Source of the DNA: Pseudomonadota bacterium
GTDB taxonomy: Bacteria > Desulfobacterota > Desulfovibrionia > Desulfovibrionales > Desulfovibrionaceae
Assembly: GCA_023460395.1 (NCBI GenBank)
Contig: JAEWQB010000012.1
Location: forward strand, 5,899-69,898
Direction of reading: 5' to 3'
Length of the DNA: 64,000 bases
Made by a program: the position numbers and the translations under genes. Shown one piece after another: positions 45,445 to 56,594 of the stretch; within the stretch, counting starts at the first letter, position 1; each line of letters begins with the position of its first letter. Under the pieces are notes generated by a model, which was not told the origin of the DNA, did no database searches, and saw only the letters and a list, made by a program, of their open reading frames with translations.

Positions 45445-47520
45445 GTGTCTAGAAAAGTAGCCATTCCCATGCAGAGGAACATCGGCATCATGGCCCACAT
45501 TGATGCCGGTAAGACCACGACCACCGAACGTATCCTGTACTACACGGGCGTTTCCCATAAGCTGGGCGAAACGCACGACGGTCAGGCTACCATGGACTGG
45601 ATGGAGCAGGAACAGGAACGCGGCATCACAATTACGTCTGCCGCCACCACCTGCTACTGGAAAGATTACCGTATTAACATTATCGACACGCCCGGTCACG
45701 TGGACTTCACTATGGAAGTGGAACGTTCCCTGCGCGTGCTCGACGGTGCCGTCTGCGTGTTCGACGCCGTTGCCGGTGTTGAACCTCAGTCCGAAACCGT
45801 GTGGCGTCAGGCCGACCGGTATGGTGTTCCCCGCATCTGCTTCGTGAACAAGATGGACCGTATTGGTTCCAACTACTGGCGTTGCGTGCAGATGATTCAC
45901 GACCGTCTGGGCGCTAAGCCCATCGCGTTGCAGCTGCCCATCGGTGCTGAAGATCATTACGAAGGCATCGTTGACCTGATTGAAGGACACGCGATTTATT
46001 ACAACAAGGCCTCTAAGGGGGCCGAGTTTGAGATTCGCCCCGTTCCCGCTGACATGCAGGACCTGTATGACGAAAAGCATCAGGAAATGATGGAAGCGGT
46101 GGCGGAAGAAGACGAAGCGCTTCTTGAAAAATACCTCGGCGGCGAAGAGCTGACCGTGGCCGAAATCAAGAACGCCGTGCGTCTTGCCACTATCCGCCGG
46201 AGCATTGTTCCGGTGCTGTGCGGTTCCGCTTTCCGCAACATGGGTGTGCAGCCTCTGCTGGACGCCGTTGTGGAATTCCTGCCCAGCCCCGTGGACATTC
46301 CTGCCATGATCGGGACCAACCCTGATAAGGAAGAAGTGACCTACGAATGCCCTTGCGACGACAGCGAACCGCTCGCCGCTCTGGTCTTCAAGCTCATGTC
46401 TGACCCCTACATCGGGCACCTTTCGTTCGTGCGCATTTATTCCGGGTTCATCGAATCCGGCATGACTATCCTGAATGCCAACACCGGCAAGAAGGAACGC
46501 GTGGGCCGTCTGCTGAAGATGCACGCCAACAAGCGTGAGGAAATCAAGTGGGCTGGCGCTGGCGACATCGTGGCTGTCGTGGGCATGAAGAACGTGTCCA
46601 CCGGCGACACCGCTTGTGCGGTTGACCGCCCGGTGCTGCTGGAATCCCTCGACATTCCAGAGCCGGTTATCGAAGTGGCTATCGAGCCGAAAACGAAGGC
46701 TGACCGTGACGCTCTTTCCGCAGCGCTGGCAAAGCTGGCCAAGGAAGACCCGTCCTTCCGCGTGAAGGGCGACGACGAAACGGGCCAGACCCTCATCGCC
46801 GGCATGGGCGAACTGCACTTGGAAATCATCGTTGACCGCCTCACCCGCGAGTTCAGCGTGAACGCCAACGTGGGTAAGCCGCAGGTTGCCTATCGTGAAA
46901 CCATCACCAAGTCTGCCAAAGAAGACCACAAGTATGCTAAGCAGTCCGGTGGTCGCGGGCAGTACGGTCACGTTGTCATTGAAGTGGAACCGAACCCCGA
47001 AAAGGGCTACGAGTTCGTCAACGCTATCTCTGGCGGCGTAATTCCCAAGGAATACATTCCCGCAGTGGACAAGGGCATGCAAGACGCGCTGAAGAGCGGT
47101 GTCGCCGCAGGCTTCCCCACCGTGGACGTGAAGGTTGCCTTGGTCTTCGGTTCCTATCATGATGTGGACTCCTCTGAACAGGCGTTCTACATTGCAGGCT
47201 CCATGGCTATCAAGGAAGCGCTGCGTAAAGCGTCTCCTCAGATTCTGGAACCCATTATGTCTGTGGAAGTCGTCACCCCTGACGAATACCTCGGTGACGT
47301 GATGGGCGACCTGAACGGTCGTCGTGGACGTGTGCAAGGGATGGAAGGCCGCGCAGGTGCGCAGGTGGTGGATTGTATGGTGCCGCTGAGCGAAATGTTC
47401 GGCTACGCAACTGACCTGCGTTCCAAGACGCAGGGCCGTGCTACCTTCACCATGCAGTTTGACCACTACGAACCCGTTCCCGCCTCCATTGCCGAAGGCA
47501 TTAAGGCAAAGAACGCCTAG
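45445..47520 (+). CDS. fusA: Elongation factor G
   Basis: This 691-residue GTPase drives translocation. G-motifs [17 protein letters not shown] and NKMDR are present, followed by EF-G domains II-V. The start is GTG 45445 after GGAGG. No tuf gene follows; instead a terminator ends the operon. Confidence 0.98.
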   Translation: MSRKVAIPMQRNIGIMAHIDAGKTTTTERILYYTGVSHKLGETHDGQATMDWMEQEQERGITITSAATTCYWKDYRINIIDTPGHVDFTMEVERSLRVLDGAVCVFDAVAGVEPQSETVWRQADRYGVPRICFVNKMDRIGSNYWRCVQMIHDRLGAKPIALQLPIGAEDHYEGIVDLIEGHAIYYNKASKGAEFEIRPVPADMQDLYDEKHQEMMEAVAEEDEALLEKYLGGEELTVAEIKNAVRLATIRRSIVPVLCGSAFRNMGVQPLLDAVVEFLPSPVDIPAMIGTNPDKEEVTYECPCDDSEPLAALVFKLMSDPYIGHLSFVRIYSGFIESGMTILNANTGKKERVGRLLKMHANKREEIKWAGAGDIVAVVGMKNVSTGDTACAVDRPVLLESLDIPEPVIEVAIEPKTKADRDALSAALAKLAKEDPSFRVKGDDETGQTLIAGMGELHLEIIVDRLTREFSVNANVGKPQVAYRETITKSAKEDHKYAKQSGGRGQYGHVVIEVEPNPEKGYEFVNAISGGVIPKEYIPAVDKGMQDALKSGVAAGFPTVDVKVALVFGSYHDVDSSEQAFYIAGSMAIKEALRKASPQILEPIMSVEVVTPDEYLGDVMGDLNGRRGRVQGMEGRAGAQVVDCMVPLSEMFGYATDLRSKTQGRATFTMQFDHYEPVPASIAEGIKAKNA

Positions 47521-47541
47521 TTGCGGTCCTATGCTGATTCT

Positions 47542-47576
47542 AACCCCGGCCTTTCTATAAGGGCCGGGGTTTTTTA
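47542..47576 (+). terminator. Rho-independent terminator of the str operon
   Basis: AACCCCGGCC (47542-47551) pairs with GGCCGGGGTT (47562-47571), followed by a run of T residues to 47576. Confidence 0.92.
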
Positions 47577-48236
47577 TGCAAAAAAAAGTTTTAAAGAAAA
47601 GTCCGTTCCCGCTTGACGGCAGGGTGGGGCGCGTGTATAACCCGGCTTCACTTGGCGCGGTTCTCCTAGTTGAGACGCTGTGTGTCAGGTGAAAACTCCC
47701 TCTCACCCTGGGGGGATTAAAGAACAGGTTGAGCCTGTTCTGCTGTTGTTTGACATTTGCAGGCGTTGCTAAATGCTGCATGAATGTCGTGCTGTTCCAG
47801 CCTCACCGGCTGTAAAGTGCACATACAACTGTAAGGATGCTTCGGCATCTGCATTTAGGAAACCTGTTGGACCACCTGTCCGGGACATTCCCGGAGCCAG
47901 GCTGGCGACAACGTGGGCGTTCTTCGTGAAAGCGGAGAGAAGATAATAGATGTTGCCGGGCTGGATGGTCCGAATCCTCCTTTTCTCTTCTCCTCCCCCT
48001 ATCTCATAAAGAACGCATGATTTCGCAAGCGAAGTCGTGGCCACCCTCGTTTTTCGCTGGACTGTACGGCAGGCAAAGCCGAGGCGCGTGAGACCGTTAC
48101 TCACGAATGCCGGTCCGGCGAGCAGCCATCGTTTGTGAGGAATTTACTGCCTATCGCCTGAAAGGCAGGGTGCGTTCCCCCTCACGGAGCGCCCAGAGGC
48201 AAGGGTACTGTTTCCCGAATCATGGAGTAATAAACT
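47577..48236 (+). other. Hairpin-rich leader/intergenic region upstream of rpsJ
   Basis: No convincing gene is present in these 660 bases. Several short perfect stems occur: GAACAGG/CCTGTTC (47722-47740), GATGC-TTCG-GCATC (47836-47849), TCCGGG/CCCGGA (47879-47895), TTCGC/GCGAA (48022-48033) and GTGAG/CTCAC (48088-48104). TTGACA at 47750-47755 could belong to the S10 operon promoter, though a well-spaced -10 is not obvious. A minus-strand frame at 47769-48104 has no ribosome-binding site and is not called as a gene. Confidence 0.5.
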
Positions 48237-48554
48237 ATGACGACTGTTAGCAGTGATCGTATCAGGATCAAGCTGAAAGCTTACGATTACCGCATCCTGG
48301 ATAAGGCTGTGGCTGAAATCGTAGATACGGCGCGCAACACGGGCGCTGGGGTGGCGGGTCCAATTCCGCTCCCCACCAACATCCACAAGTTCACGGTCAA
48401 CCGTTCCGTCCACGTCGACAAAAAGTCGCGTGAACAGTTCGAAATGCGCATTCACAAGCGGCTCATGGATATCCTTGAGCCTACCCAGCAGACCGTGGAT
48501 GCACTTGGTAAGCTGAGTCTGCCCGCTGGCGTGGACGTAGAAATCAAACTCTAG
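48237..48554 (+). CDS. rpsJ: 30S ribosomal protein S10
   Basis: This 105-residue protein is also the NusE transcription antitermination factor. [14 protein letters not shown] and [14 protein letters not shown] are diagnostic. It opens the S10-spc-alpha run. GGAG precedes the ATG. Confidence 0.98.
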   Translation: MTTVSSDRIRIKLKAYDYRILDKAVAEIVDTARNTGAGVAGPIPLPTNIHKFTVNRSVHVDKKSREQFEMRIHKRLMDILEPTQQTVDALGKLSLPAGVDVEIKL

Positions 48555-48566
48555 CGAGAGGTAGTC

Positions 48567-49196
48567 ATGGCTGAGAAATTGGGAATCTTGGGCCGCAAGT
48601 TGGGCATGACGCGCATCTTCGGTAATGACGGTTCGGCGATTGCCTGTACTGTCATCGAAGCTGGCCCCTGCCCGGTCATCCAAGTCAAGGATGCGGCCTC
48701 TGATGGATATAACGCCGTGCAGATTGCCTTTGGCGTAGCCAAAGAAAAGCACGTTTCCAAGCCTATGCGCGGCCACTTTACTAAGGCTGGCACGGGCCTT
48801 TACCGCAATACCCGGGAAATCCGTCTCGAAAACGCTCCTGAAATGGAAGTGGGCCACGAAGTCACCGTGGACATCTTCGCCATTGGCGATGCGGTGCGTG
48901 TGACGGGCACTTCCATTGGTAAGGGCTTCCAGGGCGTTATGAAGCGCTGGAACTTCGGCGGCATGCCTGCAAGCCACGGTCACGAAAAGGTACACCGTTC
49001 CCCCGGTTCCATCGGTAACAATACCGAGCCCGGCAAGATCATCAAGGGTAAGAAGATGGCTGGCCATATGGGTAACGAACGTACGACCGTCATCAACCTC
49101 GAAGTCGTCGCTGTGCGCGCCGATGAAAACCTGGTCCTGATCAAGGGCGCCATTCCCGGCCCCAAGAATGGTCTGGTCATGGTTCGCAAGCAGTAA
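48567..49196 (+). CDS. rplC: 50S ribosomal protein L3
   Basis: This 209-residue early-assembly protein sits near the peptidyl transferase centre. [11 protein letters not shown] at the N-terminus and the tip loop region [20 protein letters not shown] are typical. It starts 12 bases after rpsJ. Confidence 0.98.
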   Translation: MAEKLGILGRKLGMTRIFGNDGSAIACTVIEAGPCPVIQVKDAASDGYNAVQIAFGVAKEKHVSKPMRGHFTKAGTGLYRNTREIRLENAPEMEVGHEVTVDIFAIGDAVRVTGTSIGKGFQGVMKRWNFGGMPASHGHEKVHRSPGSIGNNTEPGKIIKGKKMAGHMGNERTTVINLEVVAVRADENLVLIKGAIPGPKNGLVMVRKQ

Positions 49197-49208
49197 AGGG
49201 GTACTACA

Positions 49209-49829
49209 GTGGCTGTTGTAAAAGTATACGATCAGAACAAAGCAGAAGCTGGCGATATCACGCTGGCCCCTGAAGTGTTCGAGGTCGAGGTGAAGCCGGA
49301 AATTCTGAACCTCGTTGTACGCGCTCAGCGCGCTGCCATGCGCGCCGGTACCCATGCCGTTAAGGGCCGTTCCGATGTGAGCGGTGGTGGTGCCAAGCCG
49401 TGGCGTCAGAAGGGTACTGGTCGTGCCCGTTCCGGTTCCTCGCGTTCCCCCATTTGGCGTGGCGGTGCCATCGTATTTGGTCCCCAGCCCCGCGATTACG
49501 GTTTCAAGGTGAACAAGAAAGTGCGCCGTCTTGCCATGCGCATGGCCCTTTCTTCCCGTCTTGCCGCTGAATCGTTGCTGGTGGTCAAGGGCATCGAACT
49601 GCCCGAAGTAAAGACCAAGCTGATGGCCGACGTGGTGAGCAAGCTGGGTCTTGCCAAGGCGCTCATCATCGCCAACGGCGCCGATGAGAAGCTTGTCCTG
49701 TCTGCTCGTAACCTGCCCGGTATTACGGTGCAGAACGTAGAGCAGCTGAACGTGTACGACGTGCTCCGTCACAAGCAGCTGGTGCTGCTGGAAGGTGCCG
49801 TGGAATCCGTTCAGGAACGGCTGAAGTAA
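49209..49829 (+). CDS. rplD: 50S ribosomal protein L4
   Basis: This 206-residue protein lines the exit tunnel. The loop GGGAKPWRQKGTGRARSGS is typical. The start codon is GTG. In E. coli L4 represses its own operon through the S10 leader, which makes the long leader before rpsJ a natural place to look for a similar site. Confidence 0.98.
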   Translation: MAVVKVYDQNKAEAGDITLAPEVFEVEVKPEILNLVVRAQRAAMRAGTHAVKGRSDVSGGGAKPWRQKGTGRARSGSSRSPIWRGGAIVFGPQPRDYGFKVNKKVRRLAMRMALSSRLAAESLLVVKGIELPEVKTKLMADVVSKLGLAKALIIANGADEKLVLSARNLPGITVQNVEQLNVYDVLRHKQLVLLEGAVESVQERLK

Positions 49830-49840
49830 AGGTGGCCGAT

Positions 49841-50131
49841 ATGAACTATACACAGATACTCATCAAGCCTCTGATCTCCGAAAAGGCAACCTTCATCAAG
49901 GAAGCTGCTCAGCAGATTACCTTCTTTGTTGATCCGCGCGCCAATAAAATCGAAGTCAGCCGGGCTGTTGAAGAAGCCTACAATGTGAAGGTCGCTGGTG
50001 TGAACATTGTCAGACACAAGCCGCAGGCTCGTGTTCGTCAGGGACGCACCGTTGGCCAAGTTTCCGGGTACAAGAAGGCCTACGTGACCCTCGCACCCGG
50101 AGAAAAAATCGAATTCTTCGAGGGAGTGTAA
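49841..50131 (+). CDS. rplW: 50S ribosomal protein L23
   Basis: This 96-residue exit-site protein is a docking point for trigger factor and SRP. ATG 49841 is chosen because AGGTGG lies six bases ahead; an in-frame GTG at 49832 falls inside that binding site. ILIKPLISEKATF is typical. Confidence 0.96.
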   Translation: MNYTQILIKPLISEKATFIKEAAQQITFFVDPRANKIEVSRAVEEAYNVKVAGVNIVRHKPQARVRQGRTVGQVSGYKKAYVTLAPGEKIEFFEGV

Positions 50132-50134
50132 GCA

Positions 50135-50965
50135 ATGGCAGTTCGCAAGCTTAAGCCTACTTCTCCGGGGCGTCGTTTCCAAGTCGTCTCCGACTTTGCG
50201 GAAGTAACGCGCAGCACCCCCGAGAAGTCGCTGACCGTAGGGCTGACCAGTAAGTCTGGCCGTAACAATAATGGTCGCGTTACCATGCGTCGTCGTGGCG
50301 GCGGGCACAAGCGCCTGTACCGTATCATCGACTTCAAGCGCGACAAGTTCGGCATTCCGGCTACCGTGGCCCACATTGAATATGATCCCAACCGCACCGC
50401 GCGTATTGCCCTGTTGCACTACGCAGACGGTGAAAAGCGCTATATCCTTGCTCCGCTGGGTGTCCAGCAGGGTGACAGGGTGGAGGCTGGCGAATCCGTG
50501 GATATCAAGCCCGGCAATGCGTTGCCCATGGCAAAGATTCCCGTGGGTACCATCCTTCATAACATTGAACTCGCACCCGGTAAGGGTGGTCAGTTCTGCC
50601 GCGCTGCTGGCTCGTATGCTCAGCTTATCGCCAAGGAAGGCAAATACGCCCTGCTGCGTATGCCCTCCGGTGAAGTGCGCAAGGTTCTGCTTACCTGCGT
50701 GGCCACGATTGGTCAGGTGGGCAACGTGAACCATGAAAACTTGTCGCTGGGCAAGGCCGGTCGTAACCGTTGGCTCGGTCGCCGTCCTAAGGTTCGTGGC
50801 GTTGCCATGAACCCGGTTGACCACCCACTTGGTGGTGGTGAAGGCCGCAGTTCTGGTGGTCGTCATCCGGTCACCCCCTGGGGTATTCCCACTAAGGGCT
50901 ACAAGACCCGCAATAGGAAGAAGGCCTCTTCCAAGCTCATCGTCAAGCGTCGCGGCCAGAAGTAG
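50135..50965 (+). CDS. rplB: 50S ribosomal protein L2
   Basis: This 276-residue protein is needed for subunit joining and peptidyl transfer. [20 protein letters not shown] and the C-terminal [11 protein letters not shown] segment are typical. It starts three bases after rplW. Confidence 0.98.
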   Translation: MAVRKLKPTSPGRRFQVVSDFAEVTRSTPEKSLTVGLTSKSGRNNNGRVTMRRRGGGHKRLYRIIDFKRDKFGIPATVAHIEYDPNRTARIALLHYADGEKRYILAPLGVQQGDRVEAGESVDIKPGNALPMAKIPVGTILHNIELAPGKGGQFCRAAGSYAQLIAKEGKYALLRMPSGEVRKVLLTCVATIGQVGNVNHENLSLGKAGRNRWLGRRPKVRGVAMNPVDHPLGGGEGRSSGGRHPVTPWGIPTKGYKTRNRKKASSKLIVKRRGQK

Positions 50966-50974
50966 GAGTAGAAT

Positions 50975-51256
50975 ATGCCAAGGTCTCTTAAAAAAGGTCC
51001 TTTCGTTGACGACCATCTGATGAAGAAGGTCGAGAAGGCTCAGGAATCCGGCGACCGCCGCGTCATTAAGACATGGTCCCGCCGTTCCACCATCTTGCCT
51101 GAGATGGTGGGCCTTACCTTCGCAGTGCATAATGGCAAGAAGTTCATCCCTGTTTTCGTGACTGAAAACATGGTAGGCCACAAGGTGGGTGAATTTGCTC
51201 CCACCCGTACCTACTACGGCCATGCCGCCGACAAGAAGAGCAAGGCCAAGCGATAG
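50975..51256 (+). CDS. rpsS: 30S ribosomal protein S19
   Basis: This 93-residue 30S head protein binds with S13. [15 protein letters not shown] and [18 protein letters not shown] are typical. It starts nine bases after rplB. Confidence 0.98.
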   Translation: MPRSLKKGPFVDDHLMKKVEKAQESGDRRVIKTWSRRSTILPEMVGLTFAVHNGKKFIPVFVTENMVGHKVGEFAPTRTYYGHAADKKSKAKR

Positions 51257-51269
51257 GCAGGTGATACGT

Positions 51270-51602
51270 ATGCAAGCCCAAGCTACTGCAAAGTTTATCC
51301 GCGTTTCTCCGCGCAAGACCCGTTTGGTTGCCCGCAACGTAAACGGTTTGCCCGTGGAAGATGCGCTGAATATCCTGAAGTTTACCCCGCAGAAGGCTGC
51401 CGGAGTCATCTACAAGGTGCTCCATTCAGCCGTTGCTAATGCCGAGCAGATGCCCGGTGTTGATGTGGATGCGATGGTGGTGAAGCAGGTTATCGTGAAC
51501 GAAGGTCCTACCTGGAAACGTTTTCTTCCTCGTGCGCAAGGCCGTGCGACCAGCGTGAAGAAACGTACCAGCCACATCACTGTAATTCTGGAAGAAAGTT
51601 AG
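51270..51602 (+). CDS. rplV: 50S ribosomal protein L22
   Basis: This 110-residue protein's extended loop reaches the exit tunnel. IRVSPRKTRLVARN at the N-terminus and GRATSVKKRTSHITV at the end are typical. ATG 51270 gives the normal length; the frame is open further upstream but overlaps rpsS. Confidence 0.97.
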   Translation: MQAQATAKFIRVSPRKTRLVARNVNGLPVEDALNILKFTPQKAAGVIYKVLHSAVANAEQMPGVDVDAMVVKQVIVNEGPTWKRFLPRAQGRATSVKKRTSHITVILEES

Positions 51603-51611
51603 GATACAGTT

Positions 51612-52253
51612 ATGGGTCAAAAAGTACATCCGTACGGGTTCCGACTCGGGTACAACAAGACGTGGAAGTCCCGCTGGTACAGCAAAAAGGAATACCCGGC
51701 CTTCGTTTACGAAGACGACAAGATTCGCAAGTATGTGAAGAAGGCCCTGTACCATGCTGGCATTGCTAGCATTGAACTGGAACGTGCGGGGGGCAAGGTT
51801 CGCCTTATCCTCTCCACGGCCCGCCCCGGCATCGTTATTGGTCGCAAGGGTGTGGAAATTGAAAAACTGCGTGCGGATTTGCGCCACAAGTTTGGTCGCG
51901 AGTTCTCCATTGAAGTGAACGAAATTCGCCGCCCCGAAACCGACGCCCAGCTGGTGGCCGAAAGCATCGCCCAGCAGTTGGAACGCCGTGTAGCCTTCCG
52001 CCGCGCTATGAAGCGTACCGTGTCTATGGCACGTAAGTTCGGCGCTGAAGGCATCAAGGTAGGATGCGGCGGCCGCTTGGCTGGTGCTGAAATCGCTCGT
52101 AGCGAATGGTATCGCGAAGGCCGTGTGCCGCTTCAGACCCTGCGCGCCGACATCGATTACGGCTTTGCCGAAGCCTCTACTACCTACGGCATCATCGGCG
52201 TCAAGGTTTGGATTTACAAAGGTGAAATCCTTGACAGTGAGGTAGTGCAGTAA
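51612..52253 (+). CDS. rpsC: 30S ribosomal protein S3
   Basis: This 213-residue protein at the mRNA entry site has a KH domain with [18 protein letters not shown] and an N-terminal [12 protein letters not shown]. Its stop codon overlaps the rplP start by one base. Confidence 0.98.
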   Translation: MGQKVHPYGFRLGYNKTWKSRWYSKKEYPAFVYEDDKIRKYVKKALYHAGIASIELERAGGKVRLILSTARPGIVIGRKGVEIEKLRADLRHKFGREFSIEVNEIRRPETDAQLVAESIAQQLERRVAFRRAMKRTVSMARKFGAEGIKVGCGGRLAGAEIARSEWYREGRVPLQTLRADIDYGFAEASTTYGIIGVKVWIYKGEILDSEVVQ

Positions 52254-52666
52254 TGCTGATGCCCAAAAGATCCAAATTCCGTAAGCATCAGACTGGCCGT
52301 CTGAAGGGCAAAGCCCTGCGCGGCAACAGTGTTGCTTTCGGTGATGTGGGCCTGAAGGCTCTGGAGCATGGCAAGCTCTCCAACCAGCAGATTGAAGCTG
52401 CGCGTATTGCCATGATCCGTCACATCAAGCGTGGCGGTAAGGTTTGGATCCGCATCTTCCCCGACCGGGTGAAGACCAGCAAGCCTCTGGAAGTTCGTCA
52501 GGGTAAAGGTAAGGGTGCTCCTTGCGGGTGGTTTGCCCCGGTGAAGCCCGGCCGTGTCCTGTATGAAATCAAGGGCGTGGATCTTGAACTTGCCAAAGAG
52601 GCGCTTTCCCGCGCCGCTTACAAGCTCCCCATCAAGACCGCTATTGTAGTCAAGGAGGGGATATAA
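52253..52666 (+). CDS. rplP: 50S ribosomal protein L16
   Basis: This 137-residue protein lies at the A-site tRNA binding region. [13 protein letters not shown] and [17 protein letters not shown] are typical. It starts ATG-CTG-ATG; the first ATG overlaps the rpsC stop, and the second (52259) is possible. Confidence 0.97.
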   Translation: MLMPKRSKFRKHQTGRLKGKALRGNSVAFGDVGLKALEHGKLSNQQIEAARIAMIRHIKRGGKVWIRIFPDRVKTSKPLEVRQGKGKGAPCGWFAPVKPGRVLYEIKGVDLELAKEALSRAAYKLPIKTAIVVKEGI

Positions 52667-52667
52667 C

Positions 52668-52856
52668 ATGAAGGCAACAGAACTGAGAAAGCTGAGCGCT
52701 GAAGAACTGAAGACGAAGCTTGATGAAAACCGCAAGGACTTGTTTGACCTGCGTTTCAAGCATGCTACCGCTCAGTTGCAGAAAACCGCCAGCCTCCCGG
52801 AAACGAAGCGCAACATTGCGCGCATACTGACCATTCTGAAGGAAAAGGGAGCGTAG
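52668..52856 (+). CDS. rpmC: 50S ribosomal protein L29
   Basis: This 62-residue two-helix protein near the exit site has [13 protein letters not shown] and [13 protein letters not shown]. It is one base after rplP. Confidence 0.96.
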   Translation: MKATELRKLSAEELKTKLDENRKDLFDLRFKHATAQLQKTASLPETKRNIARILTILKEKGA

Positions 52857-52857
52857 T

Positions 52858-53124
52858 ATGTCCGAAGCTATTGAAAGGCAAAACGGCAGAACGCTCGTCG
52901 GCACTGTAGTGAGCGACAAGAACGATAAGACCATTGTCGTTCGAGTCGAAACTCTGGTCAAACACCCCCTGCTGAAGAAGTACATTCGCCGCAGGAAAAA
53001 ATTCACCGCGCACGATCCTAGCAATGAGTGCGGCATGGGTGATAAGGTGAAGATTGTGGAGTTTCGTCCGCTGAGCCGCAACAAGCGCTGGCATCTGGTA
53101 TCCATATTGGAAAAAGCCGTTTAG
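52858..53124 (+). CDS. rpsQ: 30S ribosomal protein S17
   Basis: This 88-residue OB-fold 16S rRNA-binding protein has [18 protein letters not shown] and [16 protein letters not shown]. It starts one base after rpmC. Confidence 0.97.
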   Translation: MSEAIERQNGRTLVGTVVSDKNDKTIVVRVETLVKHPLLKKYIRRRKKFTAHDPSNECGMGDKVKIVEFRPLSRNKRWHLVSILEKAV

Positions 53125-53133
53125 GGGTTAACG

Positions 53134-53502
53134 ATGATCCAGGTAGAATCTACTCTTGAAGTAGCCGACAATTCCGGTGCCAAGAAGGTTGCCTGCATCA
53201 AGGTGCTTGGCGGTTCACACCGCCGTTATGCATCGGTGGGCGATATCATCGTTGTCTCCGTGAAAGAGGCTATTCCGCATGCAAAGGTAAAGAAAGGGGA
53301 CGTGATGAAGGCCGTTATCGTGCGCACGAAGAAAGAACTTCGCCGCGCAGACGGTTCGTACATCAAGTTCGACACGAACGCCGCTGTGGTGCTTTCTAAG
53401 CAGGGCGAACCTGTCGGCACGCGTATCTTCGGTCCCGTGGCCCGCGAACTGCGTGGCAAGGGCTTCATGAAGATCGTTTCCCTCGCACCTGAGGTTCTGT
53501 AG
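53134..53502 (+). CDS. rplN: 50S ribosomal protein L14
   Basis: This 122-residue intersubunit-bridge protein has [18 protein letters not shown] and the C-terminal [19 protein letters not shown]. It starts nine bases after rpsQ. Confidence 0.98.
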   Translation: MIQVESTLEVADNSGAKKVACIKVLGGSHRRYASVGDIIVVSVKEAIPHAKVKKGDVMKAVIVRTKKELRRADGSYIKFDTNAAVVLSKQGEPVGTRIFGPVARELRGKGFMKIVSLAPEVL

Positions 53503-53505
53503 GAG

Positions 53506-53835
53506 ATGGCCGTGAAACAGTATCGTATCCATAAAGACGACAAAGTAATGGTTGTCTCCGGAAAGGATAAGGGCAAGGTCGGCAAAGTGCTGAAGATCCT
53601 GCGTAAGAAGGATCGCGTGCTTGTCGAGCAGGTAAATATGGTAAAGCGCCACACCAAGGCGAACCCTTACCAGCAGCAGCCCGGCGGCATTGTCGAAAAG
53701 GAAATGCCCGTTCACGTTTCTAACGTGATGGTCATGTGTGACGCTTGCGCCAACCCCACCAAGGTTGGGTATCGTTACACCGAGGACGGCAAGAAAGTCC
53801 GCTTCTGCAAGAAGTGCAACGAAATCATTGGGTAG
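53506..53835 (+). CDS. rplX: 50S ribosomal protein L24, zinc-binding (C+) form
   Basis: This 109-residue protein starts 50S assembly. A KOW motif ([15 protein letters not shown]) is followed by a C-terminal zinc module with CDAC and CKKC pairs. The cysteines are absent in many relatives. Confidence 0.97.
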   Translation: MAVKQYRIHKDDKVMVVSGKDKGKVGKVLKILRKKDRVLVEQVNMVKRHTKANPYQQQPGGIVEKEMPVHVSNVMVMCDACANPTKVGYRYTEDGKKVRFCKKCNEIIG

Positions 53836-53846
53836 GGTGAAAGACG

Positions 53847-54386
53847 ATGAACCGTCTGCAAAAGATCTATAATGAAACTGTGGTGCCGGCCCTGCAACAG
53901 GAGTTCCAATACAAGTGCTCCATGCAGGTTCCCGGGCTGGAAAAGATCTCCCTGAACATCGGCCTTGGCGAAGCGAGCACCAACAACAAGCTTCTTGAAG
54001 AAGCTGTGAAGGAACTCTCCGTCATTGCCGGGCAGAAGGCCGTAGTCACCCGTGCCAAGAAGTCCATCGCCGCGTTCAAGCTGCGTGAAGGCATGCCCAT
54101 CGGCTGCCGCGTCACGCTTCGTAAGGACATGATGTGGGACTTTCTTGACAAGCTGGTAAACTTCGCGCTGCCCCGAGTCCGCGACTTCCGCGGGATCCCG
54201 GATCGTGGCTTTGATGGCCGGGGAAACTTCACCCTGGGTATCAAGGAGCACACCATCTTCCCCGAACTCGAAGTGGACCGTGTGGACAACCCGAAGGGTA
54301 TGAATATTACCATCGTAACCACAGCGACCACTGACAAAGAAGGCAAGTTCCTGCTGGACCAGCTGGGCATGCCCTTCAAGAAGTAA
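53847..54386 (+). CDS. rplE: 50S ribosomal protein L5
   Basis: This 179-residue protein contacts 5S rRNA and P-site t[32 protein letters not shown] and [10 protein letters not shown] are typical. It lies 11 bases after rplX. Confidence 0.98.
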   Translation: MNRLQKIYNETVVPALQQEFQYKCSMQVPGLEKISLNIGLGEASTNNKLLEEAVKELSVIAGQKAVVTRAKKSIAAFKLREGMPIGCRVTLRKDMMWDFLDKLVNFALPRVRDFRGIPDRGFDGRGNFTLGIKEHTIFPELEVDRVDNPKGMNITIVTTATTDKEGKFLLDQLGMPFKK

Positions 54387-54398
54387 GGAGAAACAGCC

Positions 54399-54584
54399 GT
54401 GTCCCGTACGTCGCTTGAAGTAAAAGCACAGCGCAAGCCTAAGTTCAGTGCTCGTGCATACAACCGTTGTCCCATTTGTGGGCGTCCTCGCGCATACATG
54501 CGTAAGTTCGGCATCTGCCGTATCTGCTTCCGCAACATGTCTCTGCGCGGTGAACTGCCCGGTGTTCGCAAGTCGAGCTGGTAA
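54399..54584 (+). CDS. rpsZ: 30S ribosomal protein S14, type Z (zinc form)
   Basis: This 61-residue short S14 has a zinc ribbon, CPIC and CRIC, and ends in LPGVRKSSW. The start is GTG with AAGGAG upstream. The gene is also named rpsN in some annotations. Confidence 0.96.
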   Translation: MSRTSLEVKAQRKPKFSARAYNRCPICGRPRAYMRKFGICRICFRNMSLRGELPGVRKSSW

Positions 54585-54602
54585 AGTCACAAGGAGAACT
54601 AC

Positions 54603-54983
54603 ATGCTGACTGATCCTATTGCAGATATGCTCACGCGTATCCGCAACGCACACTTGGCCCTGCATCAGGAAGTGAGTGTGCCGCGCTCGAAGATGAAGGA
54701 AGCCATTGCCCTCATCCTCAAGGCAGAAGGTTACGTGAACGATTATTCGGTGACCGACCGTGAGATCAACATTGCCCTCAAGTATCATCAGGGCAAGGCC
54801 GTTATTTCCGGCCTGAAAAAGATCTCTAAGCCCGGTCGTCGCGTTTACGTCGGTGCCCAGGACATTCCCAAGGTTCAGAACGGCCTTGGAATCTGCATCC
54901 TGTCCACCTCCCGTGGTTTGCTCGAAGGTGGCGCCGCTAAAGACGCCAATGCCGGCGGCGAACTTCTTTGTGAAATCTGGTAG
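54603..54983 (+). CDS. rpsH: 30S ribosomal protein S8
   Basis: This 126-residue central-domain protein has MLTDPIADMLTRIRNA and a C-terminal ILSTSRGLLEG. In E. coli S8 is the spc operon repressor. Confidence 0.98.
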   Translation: MLTDPIADMLTRIRNAHLALHQEVSVPRSKMKEAIALILKAEGYVNDYSVTDREINIALKYHQGKAVISGLKKISKPGRRVYVGAQDIPKVQNGLGICILSTSRGLLEGGAAKDANAGGELLCEIW

Positions 54984-54994
54984 CAGGTGCAGTC

Positions 54995-55531
54995 ATGTCT
55001 CGAATCGGAAAACAGCCTATCCCGATCCCTTCCGGTGTTGAAGTAAAGATCGGTAAGGACGTTGTTGAGGTAAAAGGGCCTAAGGGCAACCTTTCCACCC
55101 CTGTCGAAGCGTGCCTGAACTACGAACTGGCCGACGGCCATGTCGTGCTTACCCGCAGGAATGAATCCCGCGGGACAAGCGCTCAGCACGGGCTGCGCCG
55201 CACGCTTCTGTCTAACTGCATCGAAGGCGTTTCCAAAGGGTTTTCCAAAACTCTGGAAGTCATCGGTGTTGGTTTCAAAGTGGCAGTTAAGGGGAGCACC
55301 ATTGAACTTGCTCTCGGTTTTTCCCACCCCGTGAACGTAGACGTTCCCAAAGGGTTGGAAGCTAAGGCCGAAGGCAACAAGCTGACTATCTCTGGTGCTG
55401 ACAAGCAGCAGGTGGGCGAATTCGCCGCCAGCGTGCGTCGTCTGCGTCAGCCTGAGCCTTACAAGGGCAAGGGCATCAAGTATGACAATGAGCAGATCCG
55501 CCGCAAGGCCGGTAAATCTGCTGGTAAATAG
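54995..55531 (+). CDS. rplF: 50S ribosomal protein L6
   Basis: This 178-residue protein lies near the GTPase centre. [19 protein letters not shown] and [14 protein letters not shown] are typical. It starts 11 bases after rpsH. Confidence 0.98.
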   Translation: MSRIGKQPIPIPSGVEVKIGKDVVEVKGPKGNLSTPVEACLNYELADGHVVLTRRNESRGTSAQHGLRRTLLSNCIEGVSKGFSKTLEVIGVGFKVAVKGSTIELALGFSHPVNVDVPKGLEAKAEGNKLTISGADKQQVGEFAASVRRLRQPEPYKGKGIKYDNEQIRRKAGKSAGK

Positions 55532-55545
55532 GCAGGTATAGACAA

Positions 55546-55902
55546 ATGAAGTCCAAGAACGATAAAAGGCTGCGCCGTAAGGTTCGCATCCGTAAAAAGG
55601 TCTCCGGTTCCGCGGAGCGTCCCCGTCTGGTTGTCTTCAGGTCTAACCTGCATATCTACGCCCAGATCGTGGATGACCATGTTGGCGCCACTCTTGCCGC
55701 CACCTCCACGCTGACCATCGGCAAGGCTGGAGAAACCTTGAAGGCAAACAAGGCCGGTGCCGCTGTTGTGGGTACCGAAATTGCCCGTCTTGCCAAGGAA
55801 AAGAACATCCAGAGCGTGGTGTTTGACCGTAACGGCTACATCTATCACGGCAGCATTAAGGCCATCGCCGACGCCGCCCGTGAAGCTGGCCTGGAATTCT
55901 AA
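55546..55902 (+). CDS. rplR: 50S ribosomal protein L18
   Basis: This 118-residue 5S rRNA-binding protein has [20 protein letters not shown] and the C-terminal [20 protein letters not shown]. It starts 14 bases after rplF. Confidence 0.97.
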   Translation: MKSKNDKRLRRKVRIRKKVSGSAERPRLVVFRSNLHIYAQIVDDHVGATLAATSTLTIGKAGETLKANKAGAAVVGTEIARLAKEKNIQSVVFDRNGYIYHGSIKAIADAAREAGLEF

Positions 55903-55921
55903 CAGGTAAGTAGGTATTGGC

Positions 55922-56413
55922 ATGGAACAGAACGAACTCGGCTTGATTGAAAAGATTGTCTCTCTCAACCGCGTTGCCAAGGTTGTGAAAGGCGGCCGTC
56001 GTTTCAGCTTCAGCGCCCTTGTAGTCGTTGGGGATGGTAAGGGTTCCGTCGGTTTCGGACTGGGCAAGGCTCAGGAAGTGCCGGAAGCCCTTCGCAAGGC
56101 CACCGAGCGCGCGAAGAAGGACATGGTTGATATTCCCTTGGTGGACGGCACGCTGCCGTACGAAGTGCTTGGGGCATTCGGCGCAGGCCGTGTGATGCTC
56201 AAGCCCGCTTCCAAGGGTACCGGCATTATCGCTGGTGGTGCTGTTCGCGCCGTGATGGAAGCTGTTGGCGTGCATGATGTGCTGGCAAAGGCCATTGGCA
56301 CCAACAACCCTCACAACGTACTGCGCGCCGCCATGGAAGGCCTGACCTCCCTGCGTAGCGCAGAGCACGTGAGCGAGCTGCGCGGCAAAAAGCTGGAAGC
56401 TCCAAGGAAGTAA
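55922..56413 (+). CDS. rpsE: 30S ribosomal protein S5
   Basis: This 163-residue translational-accuracy protein has an N-terminal double-stranded RNA-binding fold ([19 protein letters not shown]) and [13 protein letters not shown]. It starts 19 bases after rplR. Confidence 0.98.
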   Translation: MEQNELGLIEKIVSLNRVAKVVKGGRRFSFSALVVVGDGKGSVGFGLGKAQEVPEALRKATERAKKDMVDIPLVDGTLPYEVLGAFGAGRVMLKPASKGTGIIAGGAVRAVMEAVGVHDVLAKAIGTNNPHNVLRAAMEGLTSLRSAEHVSELRGKKLEAPRK

Positions 56414-56423
56414 GGATCCGACC

Positions 56424-56594
56424 ATGATTAAGGTAAAGCTTATACACAGCCGGATCGGCACCACTCCCAAGCAGCGCAAGGTTCTTGACGCGCTGGGATT
56501 GCAGAAGATCCGTCAGGAAAAGCAGTTTGAGGACAATGCCGCCGTGCGCGGCAACATTGCCAAGGTTTCCCATCTGGTGGAGGTCACGGAGTAA
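56424..56594 (+). CDS. rpmD: 50S ribosomal protein L30
   Basis: This 56-residue protein begins MIKVKLIHSRIGTTPKQRK and contains LDALGLQKIRQ, as in bacterial L30. It starts 10 bases after rpsE, and its TAA overlaps the rplO ATG by one base. Confidence 0.95.
   Translation: MIKVKLIHSRIGTTPKQRKVLDALGLQKIRQEKQFEDNAAVRGNIAKVSHLVEVTE

Noticed and set aside
47769..48104. Minus-strand open frame of 111 codons in the rpsJ leader
   Set aside because: GTG start without ribosome-binding site, no recognisable family, and it overlaps several RNA stems; more likely non-coding.
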